This document shows, piece after piece, positions 42,810 to 52,716 of a DNA stretch of 64,000 bases (position 1 is its first letter; every line of letters begins with the position of its first letter). This stretch comes from JACMLD01 sp039919885 (GTDB lineage: Bacteria > Bacteroidota > Bacteroidia > Chitinophagales > Chitinophagaceae): contig JBDSEV010000021.1 of the NCBI GenBank assembly GCA_039919885.1, positions 1 through 64,000 of the forward strand. Direction: 5' to 3'. The translations under genes were made by a program, and so were the position numbers. A model generated the notes under the pieces. The model saw only the letters and a program-made list of their open reading frames with translations, had not been told where the DNA came from and did not search any database.

Positions 42810-45800
42810 TTACAATTCCGGCGTCGGTGAAACTTTATAAGTTGAAGAAACGTTTTTGTAAAGTATTTTTAAAACAGACGGGAGTACAATTAAAAGCAAC
42901 GGCAATGCAATAATAAAACCGCCAATAACTGCAATTGCCAGTGGCTGGTGCAATTGCGCACCGGCGCCAATACCCAGCGCAAGTGGCAGCAGTGCGATGA
43001 TAGCACCCAGCGCCGTCATGAGTTTTGGTCGCAACCGTGTTGAAATAGCATACACAATGGATTCTTCAGCGGAACGACTGTGCAGGGCTTCTTTAAATTG
43101 CAGGAAAGTGAAAATGGCATTTTCACCTATAATGCCAACTATCATGATAAGCCCCGTGTAACTACCTACATTGAGGGGCGTACCGGTCAGGTAAAGCGCA
43201 AGGTAACTTCCACTAATGCCAAGGACCGAAACCATTAAGATTGAAAGCGCGGCTTTAAAATCGCGGAACAAAAACAGGATTGTAACAAAAACCAGCATGC
43301 TGGCAGCCAGCAGAATCACCAGCAGCTCTTTAAAGGATTGCTGCTGTTCCGCGTATGCACCGCCATATTCCACATGATATCCTTTTGGAAAAACAATTTT
43401 TCTGTTGATTTGCTGCTGAATTTGTTTAACAACACTGCCGAGATCGCTGTTCTCTAATCTCGCCGTAACCACACCCATGGATTGTAAATTCTCGCGCTGC
43501 ACTTCCGCTTCACCGCTGTTTACCCGTACGGTTGCCATAGACGTAATGGGATTTAATTTTCCGTTTGGCAGAAATATCTGTAGATCACTGATGGCATTGA
43601 CGCCCATCTTTCTGTTATCTGAATAGACAATCCTTATAGGAGACTGTTGTTCATTTTCCAGGATCGAACCAGCAATATTACCTTCCATGAAAGTCTGCAA
43701 TTGGTATTGCAGATTAACCGGCGTAATTCCAAACTGTGCAAGTTTGTTAAAATCAGGTTCGATACTTACAGACGGACCCGCAATAACTACTCCGTCGAAA
43801 ACATCCGCAGCGCCTTCTATTCCAGCAACAACTGTCGCAACTTGCTTTGATAACACCTGCAGCTGTTTAGGATCGTCGCCAAATATCTTAACCTCGACGG
43901 GTTGCACGGACGTCATCAAATCGCCCAGCATATCGCCAATTACCTGCCCAAAATCCACCCGCAATGCGGGTTGCGTAGCTTCGCTGTAGGTACGGATTGC
44001 TGATATAACTTCCTCTGTAGAACGGCTTCGGTTCGCCTTTAATTGAATTAAATAATCGCCGGTATTGGGTTCAGTTATGAAAAATCCCATCTGGGTACCT
44101 GTCCTTCTTGAATATGCGGCCACTTCCGGAATACTAACAATCTTTTTTTCGATTTCACGTAACATGCGATCTGTTTCCTCAAGCGAGGTGCCAGGAGGGG
44201 AAGCGTAATCCAGCACGATGCTACCTTCATCCATATCAGGTAAAAAACCGGTCTGCAATTTGGGGAGAATAAACACAATGGCGAAAGTGCATCCTCCAAT
44301 CATCAGCAATGCGATTAATGGACGGCGAATAAAAAAATATACCCAGCCCTGACTTTTAACCGCATGTGCGGTTTTGTTCTTTGTTACTTCCTTTTTTCTA
44401 CTTTTAGTTAAGAACAAATAAATTACTGGTAATCCAACCCAGGTTACAAAAAATGAACACACCAAAGTAATGACCATGGTATTGGCCAATACTTTAAAAT
44501 ATGCGCCGGCAACACCACTCATCCACACAAAGGGCAAAAAGATCACGATAGTGCTGATCGACGACCCAATCATTGCAGGAAAAAGGTAATGGATGGCTTT
44601 TTGCACCAAAGGTTTAGTGGGTTCATTGGGATGCTCTTCGTGGGTACGCTGAATTTGTTCAACAACTACAATTGCATCATCAATAATAAGACCGATGGCC
44701 GCTGCGATGGCACCAATTGTCATAATATTGAGTGTGTAACCAACAGCATATAACACCAATAACGCCAAACTAATTGTGATAGGTATTGTAATAAGTATGG
44801 TCGCACTCGCTTTAAGCGAACGCAGGAAAACCATCGCGACAATTATCGCCAGTGCCAATCCAATCCATAAGCTTTCTGTAACGCTTTTGATGGCGGTAGT
44901 AACAAAATCGGCTTGTACATAATATGGGTGAATGGAAACCCCGGCTGGCAATATCTTTTGCAATTCCATTATCTTTCCCTTCATCGCTGTAGACAGATCA
45001 ACCAGGTTGGCATTTGGTTGTTTAATAACTGCAATCAAAATGCCCTCCTGTCCGTTGGCATTAATCTTTGTAAACTCCACCGCTTCGCGAATCTGAACGG
45101 ACGCAATTTCTCCCAATCTAATGGTCCTTCTGCCATCATTTCTCAATACAATATTTTCCAGATCGCTTACAGAATGCACCGTAGCATCGGTAACAGACAG
45201 GTAAAGAAATTTATAATCACTCAGAAAACCGTTCGATTTTACAAAATTTGTTTGCCCAATTGCGTTAGTAACTGAATCTGGCGTAATGCCCAGGGAACTC
45301 ATCTTACGTGCATCCAGTTCAAGCCAATATTCCTTGGTCTTTCCCCCTATTACCCGTATTTCTGAAACACCCTGAACCTGCGATAAAAACGGTTTGATGG
45401 TATAGCTGGCCAGCTGTTTTAATGCTATCGGAGATTTATTATGGCTTTCCAGTGTGTATCCCATTACTGGCAAAATAGATGGATTCATTTTTTCCACCGT
45501 AATCTGTACTTCCGCAGGAAATTGATTTCTCACCTGGCTGATCTTTGATTCAATGCGCTGCTGGGCAAGATCCACGTTAGCATTCCAATCGATATATGCC
45601 GAAATCTCGCAACTGCCACGGCTGGTCGTACTGCGCAGCATGGTAAGATCGGGTATTTGTTTTATCGCATTTTCAAGCGGCTTGGTCACCGTAACCATCA
45701 TTTTATTCACCGGCTGTAGCCCCGCGTCTGCAATTATTTTTATTTTAGGAAATGTTATTTCCGGAAAAAGCGATACCTGCATTTTTGTATAAGCAAAAAT

Positions 45801-45872
45801 GCCGCCGGCAACGCTGAATGCCAGCATAACAGCCAACGGGTTCTTATATGAACCAATAAAATTCTTCAACAT
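42810..45872 (-). CDS. RND efflux transporter inner-membrane permease
   Basis: 1020 residues, full length for an RND pump. Proton-driven export of drugs or toxic compounds. The TM4 motif GLIIDDAIVVVEQ carries the two Asp of the proton relay, the form found in HAE (drug) pumps and unlike the metal-exporting CusA type. Other features: MTVTKPLENAIKQIPD, GVSEIRVIGG, ISTIVIFLPFVWMSG, and the second-half repeat SMLVFVTILFLFRDFKAALSI...GENAIFTFLQF. Twelve transmembrane helices expected. It forms a tripartite complex with the adaptor at 45886 and TolC-type protein at 46827; gap to adaptor is 13 bases. Confidence 0.95.
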   Translation of the reverse strand: MLKNFIGSYKNPLAVMLAFSVAGGIFAYTKMQVSLFPEITFPKIKIIADAGLQPVNKMMVTVTKPLENAIKQIPDLTMLRSTTSRGSCEISAYIDWNANVDLAQQRIESKISQVRNQFPAEVQITVEKMNPSILPVMGYTLESHNKSPIALKQLASYTIKPFLSQVQGVSEIRVIGGKTKEYWLELDARKMSSLGITPDSVTNAIGQTNFVKSNGFLSDYKFLYLSVTDATVHSVSDLENIVLRNDGRRTIRLGEIASVQIREAVEFTKINANGQEGILIAVIKQPNANLVDLSTAMKGKIMELQKILPAGVSIHPYYVQADFVTTAIKSVTESLWIGLALAIIVAMVFLRSLKASATILITIPITISLALLVLYAVGYTLNIMTIGAIAAAIGLIIDDAIVVVEQIQRTHEEHPNEPTKPLVQKAIHYLFPAMIGSSISTIVIFLPFVWMSGVAGAYFKVLANTMVITLVCSFFVTWVGLPVIYLFLTKSRKKEVTKNKTAHAVKSQGWVYFFIRRPLIALLMIGGCTFAIVFILPKLQTGFLPDMDEGSIVLDYASPPGTSLEETDRMLREIEKKIVSIPEVAAYSRRTGTQMGFFITEPNTGDYLIQLKANRSRSTEEVISAIRTYSEATQPALRVDFGQVIGDMLGDLMTSVQPVEVKIFGDDPKQLQVLSKQVATVVAGIEGAADVFDGVVIAGPSVSIEPDFNKLAQFGITPVNLQYQLQTFMEGNIAGSILENEQQSPIRIVYSDNRKMGVNAISDLQIFLPNGKLNPITSMATVRVNSGEAEVQRENLQSMGVVTARLENSDLGSVVKQIQQQINRKIVFPKGYHVEYGGAYAEQQQSFKELLVILLAASMLVFVTILFLFRDFKAALSILMVSVLGISGSYLALYLTGTPLNVGSYTGLIMIVGIIGENAIFTFLQFKEALHSRSAEESIVYAISTRLRPKLMTALGAIIALLPLALGIGAGAQLHQPLAIAVIGGFIIALPLLLIVLPSVLKILYKNVSSTYKVSPTPEL

Positions 45873-45885
45873 ATAAATACTATTG

Positions 45886-46818
45886 TCATCTTGTAATTTT
45901 TACTTTTGCGGTATCAGCCAATCCAAAATTTCCAGTGAGCAGAATTTTGTCACTTGCGGAAAGGACAGGATAGAGAATTTCTACCATACCGGATGACTCA
46001 ATTCCTTTTTTAACAGGCATTTTTACAGCAGTATTGCTGTCAACCATTTTCATGATCCAAAATTCACTTTGTGTCTCATCCGTCAACACCGTGGCTTTCG
46101 GCAATGAGATGGTGCTGGGCTTGAAAGCTTTTTGAATACGAACGATTGCAATCAGGTTTTCCGGTATTGGATGACTTGCATTCACTTTGATAAATATGCT
46201 CTGGGTTTGGGCAGCAGGATCTACGCTTGGCAGTTTACCTGATACTACTCCGTTTAGTGTTTCACCATCAGGTAATATTAATTCAACTTTTGTCTTTGGC
46301 TGAACGTAGGGCCGTAATTCGTAGGGCAAGTCTAGAACAAAAGCAAAACTATTTATATCGCTCACAATGGCAAGTTGTTCACCGTCCTGCACATAATCCC
46401 CGGCCTGGTGGTTGAGCTGCGTAATGTAGCCACTACCACCTGCCCTGATAGCATTTGTCCCCGAAAATTTAAAACTCGAATCCAATTGATTTACTGCGTT
46501 TCCAATACTCTGTGCTTCCTTGGTTTTAATGGTAAAAAGATTTTGTCCCCGCCTCACATACTGACCTGGGCTGGTAAAATTAGATTCCAGGTATCCGTTA
46601 GCATTGGCATTTATTATATTTTTCTGCATAAAAGATGAGGTGGCGTTCAGTTCCAGGTATTGTGCCATTGGGCCTTCTGTAACGCCCGCTACAGTCACCG
46701 GTGTTTCTACAGGTTGATCCGCAGGCTGTGTTTCCACAGAAATTGTGGCGTTGTTGCCACAGGAACTTATAACAATCGAAAGCATCGATAAGATTGCCAG
46801 GTAGTATTTAATTTTCAT
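45886..46818 (-). CDS. RND efflux periplasmic adaptor lipoprotein
   Basis: 310 residues, somewhat short for the family. Lipobox ISSCGNN with lipidated Cys about residue 20. Barrel-sandwich half-motifs are VNSN-like MQKNIINANANGYLESNFTSPGQYVRRGQNLFTIKTKE and, on the other side of a short hairpin, AGGSGYITQLNHQAGDYVQDGEQLAIVSD. The beta-barrel and membrane-proximal domains follow (PQTQSIFIKVNASHP..., NFGLADTAKVKIT). Links the pump to the outer-membrane channel. Starts 8 bases after the TolC gene stop. Confidence 0.92.
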   Translation of the reverse strand: MKIKYYLAILSMLSIVISSCGNNATISVETQPADQPVETPVTVAGVTEGPMAQYLELNATSSFMQKNIINANANGYLESNFTSPGQYVRRGQNLFTIKTKEAQSIGNAVNQLDSSFKFSGTNAIRAGGSGYITQLNHQAGDYVQDGEQLAIVSDINSFAFVLDLPYELRPYVQPKTKVELILPDGETLNGVVSGKLPSVDPAAQTQSIFIKVNASHPIPENLIAIVRIQKAFKPSTISLPKATVLTDETQSEFWIMKMVDSNTAVKMPVKKGIESSGMVEILYPVLSASDKILLTGNFGLADTAKVKITR

Positions 46819-46826
46819 ATCCTTAT

Positions 46827-48065
46827 TTATCTGTTCCAGTAATTAATTTGATTAATAATCTGCAAGCGGCCGCTGTTGTTTTGGGTAAGCAGATTCTTTG
46901 CATTCATATAATTATTAATAGCAATCACCAAATCAGCAATTTTAGCATCACCCGTTTCAAGCAGTTTGATATTTACATTGATAAGCCCTTCAGCATATTT
47001 AATCTGGTGATCAATTTCACCAATCAGCAAATTGGTTTGATGTAGTTGCTGTAGCAGTTGCGCTACCTGCTGACTGTATTGTTTCTTATAAAAATCCCTG
47101 TACGCCAGTCGCGTTCTCTCCGAAACTGACAACTTGCTTTGCTGTATTTTCTTTTGATGGCCGTCGTAAATAGGAACTATTATGCTGACGCCAAAACTAG
47201 TTCCAAAATTCCTGTAAGCCCGATACGCGAATGAGGAATTATAACCGGCATCGGCAAACAAGTTTACTTTTGGTTTATAATTGTAATCGATCAGTGATCG
47301 ACTATTGCTCAGTTGCAGACTGTCCAGCATAAATTTTCGAAAGTAAACAGACTGGCTTATGTCAGGCAATGCCTGAATACCTATCGCCGGGTCGGCAAGC
47401 ACTGCTTGTGACGTGTCAACGATTCCGCTCAGGTAGTTAAGTGTTGCATAGTCGTTCTGTAGCTGTATCTCCAATTGTCGCACAGAAAGTTCCTGCTGTT
47501 GCCTGGTCACTAAAAAAGTGAGGTAATCGGTTTGCCGGTATACATTGGATTTAGTTAAGGCTTTCAGAAGGTCCTCTTCTTTTCTTAGTAACGTATTTAC
47601 CTCCCGGCCAAATTTCAACTCCTGCGCGTCCCCATAAGCAGTAATGTATTGAGCAATAATTGTCCTCTTTAAATCCTGTTCAGAAATTGATGCAGTATTT
47701 TGCAAAGCCTGGCTTAGTATTTGAAGATTACCGAACTGTGCATCCAGGTATTTTCTGCCCACAAGCGTTTGATTAAATCCAACCAAAGCAGTAAATTGGC
47801 CACCATTTGTTATTGCGCCATCATAACCATACCCCCTTATGACGGGCGCATATAAGCTGACGCTGGTGCCATTTACCTGTGGTTTATATGTGGCCCGAAT
47901 ACGCTGGCTGTCCAGCTGATTAATTAATACCTGGTTATTGTAGTCCTTTAAAAGCGGACTGTTTTGAAGACCCGCCTGTATAAAGTATTCAAGGCTTTTT
48001 GGCTGGGGTGTTGCCGCCAAACCAAAACCTATACATAGCATACCAGTTAAGACAAATATCTTCAT
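46827..48065 (-). CDS. TolC-family outer-membrane efflux protein
   Basis: The ATG at 48065 gives 412 residues with signal peptide (about 3-20, ending GLAATP); an ATG at 48089 precedes a shorter non-signal-like stretch. Two OEP repeats of long helices with GNQVLINQLDSQRIRATYKPQ, ASISEQDLKRTIIAQYITAYGDAQELKF and SLIDYNYKPKVNLFADAGYNS fit TolC. Forms the outer-membrane tunnel of the adjacent RND system. It is the first gene of the operon. Confidence 0.92.
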   Translation of the reverse strand: MKIFVLTGMLCIGFGLAATPQPKSLEYFIQAGLQNSPLLKDYNNQVLINQLDSQRIRATYKPQVNGTSVSLYAPVIRGYGYDGAITNGGQFTALVGFNQTLVGRKYLDAQFGNLQILSQALQNTASISEQDLKRTIIAQYITAYGDAQELKFGREVNTLLRKEEDLLKALTKSNVYRQTDYLTFLVTRQQQELSVRQLEIQLQNDYATLNYLSGIVDTSQAVLADPAIGIQALPDISQSVYFRKFMLDSLQLSNSRSLIDYNYKPKVNLFADAGYNSSFAYRAYRNFGTSFGVSIIVPIYDGHQKKIQQSKLSVSERTRLAYRDFYKKQYSQQVAQLLQQLHQTNLLIGEIDHQIKYAEGLINVNIKLLETGDAKIADLVIAINNYMNAKNLLTQNNSGRLQIINQINYWNR

Positions 48066-48213
48066 ATTGTTGATTCGTAGAAGTTGCAAGCTATTACCGT
48101 ATTCTGATTTTATTCTGAAGCATACAGCACTTTTTCAAAAATGGTGGGCCAACCCTACGCCAACTGAATTATTTTGCCATGCAGGCAATATGAGGGTGCT
48201 AACAGGCCACCCT

Positions 48214-48712
48214 TTAAAGAAGTCCGTCTAAACCATCTGGCTTTGTTTCTGACGCAATTTTTCGAGCAGCATACAACACCGTTGCCTTGGTAAGGGCTGG
48301 AAATACTGTAAATAATTGTCCATTCACGAAAATTATTTCGGCCGTGTACCGCGCCAACATTCAACCCATATACTAAAAAAGCGGGCGCGTACTGAAGGTA
48401 ATTGTCAATAGGTGTTTTGGCAGGTGCCCGTTCCATGAAAAACGGCTCTTTTACTTTCACTTATATCCTGGAAAGCATCTGCATGCTTGGCCAGGCCACC
48501 GTATACAATTAAAGTAGCAGGAACAAAGAATGATTTATACGATATTGCTGTTTTGCAGTTAGCCGCACGCCAATCCATTCGTTGCGCACGGCTGTAAACT
48601 TTTGCAGTTGTAACCACTTTGGCAGTATCCGTACACAGACGAGGCAATGAAAGAAAACCAAATCCTACCGCAACTAAGATAAAAAAGCCAGCTTTGTGTA
48701 TCCTACCAGAAA
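48214..48712 (-). pseudogene. Decayed PAP2-superfamily phosphatase gene
   Basis: Three minus-strand frames together read like the N-terminal two-thirds of a Bacteroidota PAP2 membrane phosphatase. Frame one (about 48712-48405) ends in a stop after ISYKSFFVPATLIVYGGL. Frame two (about 48430-48250) continues with TPIDNYLQYAPAFLVYGLN and GRNNFREWTII, a typical family stretch. Frame three (about 48290-48214) gives LTKATVLYAARKIASETKPDG and then stops. The catalytic motifs (SFPSGH and following) are missing and no start codon is visible. At least two frameshifts and a 3' truncation make it non-functional. It lies between the efflux operon and the sensor kinase gene. Confidence 0.6.
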
Positions 48713-48715
48713 TGG

Positions 48716-49978
48716 TTACAAATGGGGATTTCGAATTAAGAAAAAACGGTGCAATCCATTTTCGTAAACATAACGGGCAGAAAAGCCAGATACTTCTGCA
48801 GCCTGCTTAACAATAGCAAGGCCGAGGCCAATACCTTCTTCCGCCTGGCCCGACTTAGCAAACCGCCGGAATAGCTTACTATCCCCGAGCGCTTCTTTTT
48901 TTCCACTGTTACTAATTTCTAAAACGCCATCCTGCACAACAACGTTGATATTCCCATCAAAAACGTTGTATTTAATTGCGTTGCTGAGTAAGTTATTGAG
49001 CATAATATCCGCAAGTGCCGGGTTCATGCTTACTGTTGCCCCAGACTCAAAGGAGGTATGTACATGAATCTTTTTCGCATCTATGAGTTCTCCAAACTGG
49101 TGTATTTTTTCTGTAATCTTTTCCGCGACGCAAAAATCCGAAACGCTATTGTATTGTCCGTTTTCAATTTTTGCCAGCAGCAATAACCCCTGGTTCAATC
49201 TTGCCAGTCGTTGTATTGCTTCATAAGCCGCAAAAGCTGCTTTGCTCTGCGCTTCGGTTAATTGCGGATCCTGAATTAAGACATCGAGTTTAGATTTAAT
49301 GACAGCCAACGGCGTCTGAAGTTCATGTGAGGCGTTTTCAGTAAACTCCTTAAGGTATAAGTAATCCTGCTGCGCTTTTGCAGTTACATCGCTGAACGTC
49401 TCATTCATTGCTTTGAATTCTTCAATAGCCGTAGCCGCGAACACTGGCATCTCCTTTTTTTCCAGTTCAAATCGCCTGATGCCCGCCAACGAATCATAAA
49501 AAGGCTGCCATAATTTGCGAAGAACTAACCTGTTTATTACGAGCGAAACTACCAATACCACCAGAATGGTAACTAGTGTAATAGTAACGATGGATTGTAT
49601 CAGATTATCAGTGCCTTCCAAAGATTTACTTACGCTAACCTGGTACCATTGCTTCTTAACATGAATAAAAAAATCAAGCTGCCGAAAAAACGCCCTTCTT
49701 CGTTGCCGGTCCGCATGCCTGTTGGTAAACACGTTTCTTTCATTACCGTTGTTTACCGCAACGTAAGAGATTTGCTGATCTTTTACTGCAATCACCTCTG
49801 GAAGGCTCCTATATTTCGAAACATAATTTTCAATTTCATGCTGTTCTATCTTAAGGTCTTCGTCTACCTGGTTAATTAAGATAAAGCGCAGTAAAAAAAA
49901 ATAGGCAATACCTGAAAGTACAAACACGATGATAGTCGCCAACAAGTTTATCCGGTTGTACTTTGTAAATAACTTCAT
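48716..49978 (-). CDS. Sensor histidine kinase
   Basis: 420 residues. Two transmembrane helices (about 10-34 and 127-149) bracket a ~90-residue periplasmic sensor. A HAMP-like linker follows. The phosphoacceptor is His218 in FTENASHELQTPLAVI. ATPase motifs are NNLLSNAIKYN (N box), EISNSG (a degenerate G1 box lacking the usual Asp), LFRRFAKS (F box) and GIGLGLAIVK (G2 box). Its start overlaps the response-regulator stop by four bases (ATGA), so they are translationally coupled. Probable regulator of the adjacent efflux genes, by position only. Confidence 0.93.
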   Translation of the reverse strand: MKLFTKYNRINLLATIIVFVLSGIAYFFLLRFILINQVDEDLKIEQHEIENYVSKYRSLPEVIAVKDQQISYVAVNNGNERNVFTNRHADRQRRRAFFRQLDFFIHVKKQWYQVSVSKSLEGTDNLIQSIVTITLVTILVVLVVSLVINRLVLRKLWQPFYDSLAGIRRFELEKKEMPVFAATAIEEFKAMNETFSDVTAKAQQDYLYLKEFTENASHELQTPLAVIKSKLDVLIQDPQLTEAQSKAAFAAYEAIQRLARLNQGLLLLAKIENGQYNSVSDFCVAEKITEKIHQFGELIDAKKIHVHTSFESGATVSMNPALADIMLNNLLSNAIKYNVFDGNINVVVQDGVLEISNSGKKEALGDSKLFRRFAKSGQAEEGIGLGLAIVKQAAEVSGFSARYVYENGLHRFFLIRNPHL

Positions 49979-50649
49979 ACTGCAAATTTGTACCCGAGTC
50001 CGTACACGGATTTAATGTAATCCGGGCACCCGGCCATCAATAATTTCTTACGCAGATTTTTTATGTGCGTGTAAAGGAAATCATAATTAGCCGTCATGTC
50101 CATGTCGTCTCCCCATAAGTGTTCTGCCATAGCTCCTTTACTGATCACCCTGTTTTTATTGCTGGCAAAATACAACAGCAGGTCATATTCCATTCTCGTG
50201 AGTTCAACCGACTTTCCATTAAATTCCACTGTTTTATTTGGAACACTCAGCGATAAGTCGCCTATCTCAATGATGTCTTTCCCGTGGAATGTTTTTCTTC
50301 GTATGATGGCATCAACCCTGGCACTGAGTTCCGATAAATGGAAGGGTTTGGCGAGGTAGTCATCCGCGCCGTTCTTTAGCCCGGTAACTTTATCGTTGAC
50401 AGCGTTCCGGGCAGAAATAATGATTACGCCATCGTTTTTGTGATTGAGCCGCAAATCGTGTAAAATATCCAACCCACTGCCACCTGGCAGTGTAATATCT
50501 AGTATGATGCATGCGTAGTCGTACAATGAAATTTTTTCGATCGCCGATTTAAAGTCCGAAGCTGTCTCGCAAACAAAATTCTCAGAATTGAAATAGGTAC
50601 AAATACTGTCTGACAGGGCGATTTCGTCTTCAATAATGAGTATTTTCAT
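49975..50649 (-). CDS. OmpR/PhoB-family response regulator
   Basis: 224 residues. REC domain with acidic pocket IIEDE (7-9) and phosphoacceptor Asp51 in IILDITLPGG, conserved Lys in ADDYLAKPFH. C-terminal winged helix (about 125-224) with VELTRMEYDLLLYFASNKNRVISKGAMAEHLWG and NLRKKLLMAGCPDYIKSVYGLGYKFAV. Paired with the kinase downstream. The DNA target is not visible; candidate targets are the efflux operon and its own promoter. Confidence 0.94.
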   Translation of the reverse strand: MKILIIEDEIALSDSICTYFNSENFVCETASDFKSAIEKISLYDYACIILDITLPGGSGLDILHDLRLNHKNDGVIIISARNAVNDKVTGLKNGADDYLAKPFHLSELSARVDAIIRRKTFHGKDIIEIGDLSLSVPNKTVEFNGKSVELTRMEYDLLLYFASNKNRVISKGAMAEHLWGDDMDMTANYDFLYTHIKNLRKKLLMAGCPDYIKSVYGLGYKFAV

Positions 50650-51174
50650 ATGCTGTCTTGAAAGTATTGTCCAATTCTGTTGAAAATTTGAACTTCAGGA
50701 AAACGAACCCGTCCATTTCGTTAATAAACTATAATCGAACTCGAGAGCGCACCTATAAATCATGCAGCGCATCTGATGTTAAGCGTTTAAAATTAAAGAC
50801 AGCCGCTACCAATCCATGTTCGGCTCATGCCATTACTGGCATATTGGCGTCATTTACAACAAGATAAAAAGAATTAATTGAATAAATAAATTACGCTCGC
50901 TGCCGGTTAACTTTCTACTGTAAAAAACAGGTGTATAAGATAAAGGTGCTGCTAATGACTTATTACAAATCAATTGCCGCTACTTGCGTTGACCCAAGAA
51001 AGCTATTTCAAAACTGAGCGCGTAAAACTGTAGCAGCGTGCCATTGCCGGGTACAGCAAAATCCAACGCAAGCCACTTCAGCATTCTCAAGCTGTTGTGC
51101 ACAAACGCCCGGTTAGTGTAACAAAAAAAAGGTGGAAGCTTTCACTTCCACCTCCTAATTTCATAAACAACTAA
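50650..51174. other. Divergence region between two-component and Sus operons
   Basis: 525 bases. Only the SusD terminator (51123-51153) was recognised. No ORF of note; no clear TAnnTTTG element for the response regulator gene. Confidence 0.45.
51123..51153 (-). terminator. Intrinsic terminator of the Sus operon
   Basis: On the minus strand an AGGTGGAAG/CTTCCACCT stem (51145-51153 with 51130-51138, 6-base loop) is followed by eight T. It lies about 22 bases past the SusD stop codon at 51175. Confidence 0.85.
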
Positions 51175-52698
51175 TTAATAGCCGGGATTTTGCGGCATTG
51201 CCGCAGGGTTTAATTTCACTTCATTTAAGGGTACTGGAAAATAGTAGTCTTTCGTAGTAAAATTCGTCAAAGGGGAATTATCATAATTCGCCTGGCTTTT
51301 TCCATTGAAGAAACCGGCCAGTTCCGTTGCATTAAAAAAGCGGGTCAGGTCTTGCCAGCGGTGGTGTTCGAAAGCCAATTCTATTCTCCGTTCGTGCAGA
51401 ATGGCTAGTTTGAGTGTTGGATACTTTGCTGCATAAAGTGGATCCGCCATCATCGTCGCATAATCAGGCCTTTGTGCCCTGGCACGAACCATGTTCAGGT
51501 AGGTAATTGCACTTGCATTATCGCCCAGGTAGAGATACAATTCCGAAAGGTTTAAAATGATATCCGCATAGCGCATCAGTATCCAGTCGTTGCCGCCGTA
51601 ACCAAGGGTGCCGGCAGTGGCACTGGCATCCCTGAATTTTGTAATAAAGTAACCCAGCACAGCGGGCGCATATTTCACAGAAAAATTAGTTCGCAAATCA
51701 CCTGTTTCAAATTCATTCAGCAAGTCTTTTGTCAACAATCCACCTGCACCCTGCGAAGGAAATAAAGAATTAATGGTTTCGCCTTTTGCCTGGTTGTTCC
51801 TGGCAAGGGCGGAGGAATAAGTGGCATCTCCCTGCTTGTATACTACCTGGAAAATAATTTCCTGGTTACCGGATTTTTTACTCACATCAAAAACATCTGC
51901 AAACGGAATATCGGACAAATTAGTAAATGTCTTTTGGTTATAACACGCCAGCAGGTAGGTCTTTGCGTTGTTTAAATTTTCCATCTTTTTTGCTGCGTCC
52001 AGGCTGGTAGCCATTGTAAGGTATACCTGGCCCAGCAAGCCGTTGGCCGCCTGCAGCGATACGCGTCCTTTGTTGGCCACCGGCTGAATTACTGGCAGGT
52101 TGCTGGCTACTGCATCCTTTAAATCGGCAACAATCTGCGCATACACCGTTTCTTTTGTAGCACGAAATGTTAGTGCTGCTGCCTGTTCGGCTGAGGTTAA
52201 ACGTTCGGTTACCAGCGGCACATCACCAAATTCCTTAACCAGGTTGAAGTACATATACGCCCGTATAAATTTAAGTTCTGCGATGTATTGTGTTTTTGTT
52301 GTTTCACTGGCAAAACTAATTTTACTGATGATGGATAGAATCAGGTTAGCACGGGAAATCGGTACGTACAAAGCGGTCCAATGACTCTGCAGATAACTGT
52401 TGCTGGGTACCAGCGCAAAAGCAGTAAACTGGAAAGGTTCGCCGTTGTTCGACTGATTATCGGTGGTGTTTACATCATCTGCCCGATCATCGGTCCACAA
52501 CTGGGCACCTTCCCCAACACAATTGCTGCTTCTTAGTGCCTGGTAAACACCGTATACACCCGTTGTAATGTCAGTTTCGGTCTGGTAGCCATTGTCTACA
52601 TTTACCCCATTGGGATTTGTCTGTTCTAAAAACGATTTTTTGCAGCTGCTGGCCAATAGCAAGGTGCCTCCGAGAAATATGATTATTAAGTTACGCAT
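51175..52698 (-). CDS. RagB/SusD-family nutrient-binding lipoprotein
   Basis: 507 residues; lipobox LLASSCKKSF with lipidated Cys about residue 20. TPR-like helical family: FIRAYMYFNLVKEFGDVPLV, LRSSNCVGEGAQLWTDDRADD, ADIILNLSELYLYLGDNASAI and LAILHERRIELAFEHHRWQDLTRF. It sits on the cell surface and binds the ligand handed to the SusC partner encoded just upstream (gap 18). The ligand class is not apparent. Confidence 0.95.
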   Translation of the reverse strand: MRNLIIIFLGGTLLLASSCKKSFLEQTNPNGVNVDNGYQTETDITTGVYGVYQALRSSNCVGEGAQLWTDDRADDVNTTDNQSNNGEPFQFTAFALVPSNSYLQSHWTALYVPISRANLILSIISKISFASETTKTQYIAELKFIRAYMYFNLVKEFGDVPLVTERLTSAEQAAALTFRATKETVYAQIVADLKDAVASNLPVIQPVANKGRVSLQAANGLLGQVYLTMATSLDAAKKMENLNNAKTYLLACYNQKTFTNLSDIPFADVFDVSKKSGNQEIIFQVVYKQGDATYSSALARNNQAKGETINSLFPSQGAGGLLTKDLLNEFETGDLRTNFSVKYAPAVLGYFITKFRDASATAGTLGYGGNDWILMRYADIILNLSELYLYLGDNASAITYLNMVRARAQRPDYATMMADPLYAAKYPTLKLAILHERRIELAFEHHRWQDLTRFFNATELAGFFNGKSQANYDNSPLTNFTTKDYYFPVPLNEVKLNPAAMPQNPGY

Positions 52699-52716
52699 AT
52701 AAATAAGTTTGATTGA

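Noticed and set aside
42810..45872. Heavy-metal (CusA-type) exporter
   Set aside because: TM4 carries GLIIDDAIVVVE with two Asp, as in drug-type pumps, and lacks the CusA-type signature; no copper or zinc genes nearby.
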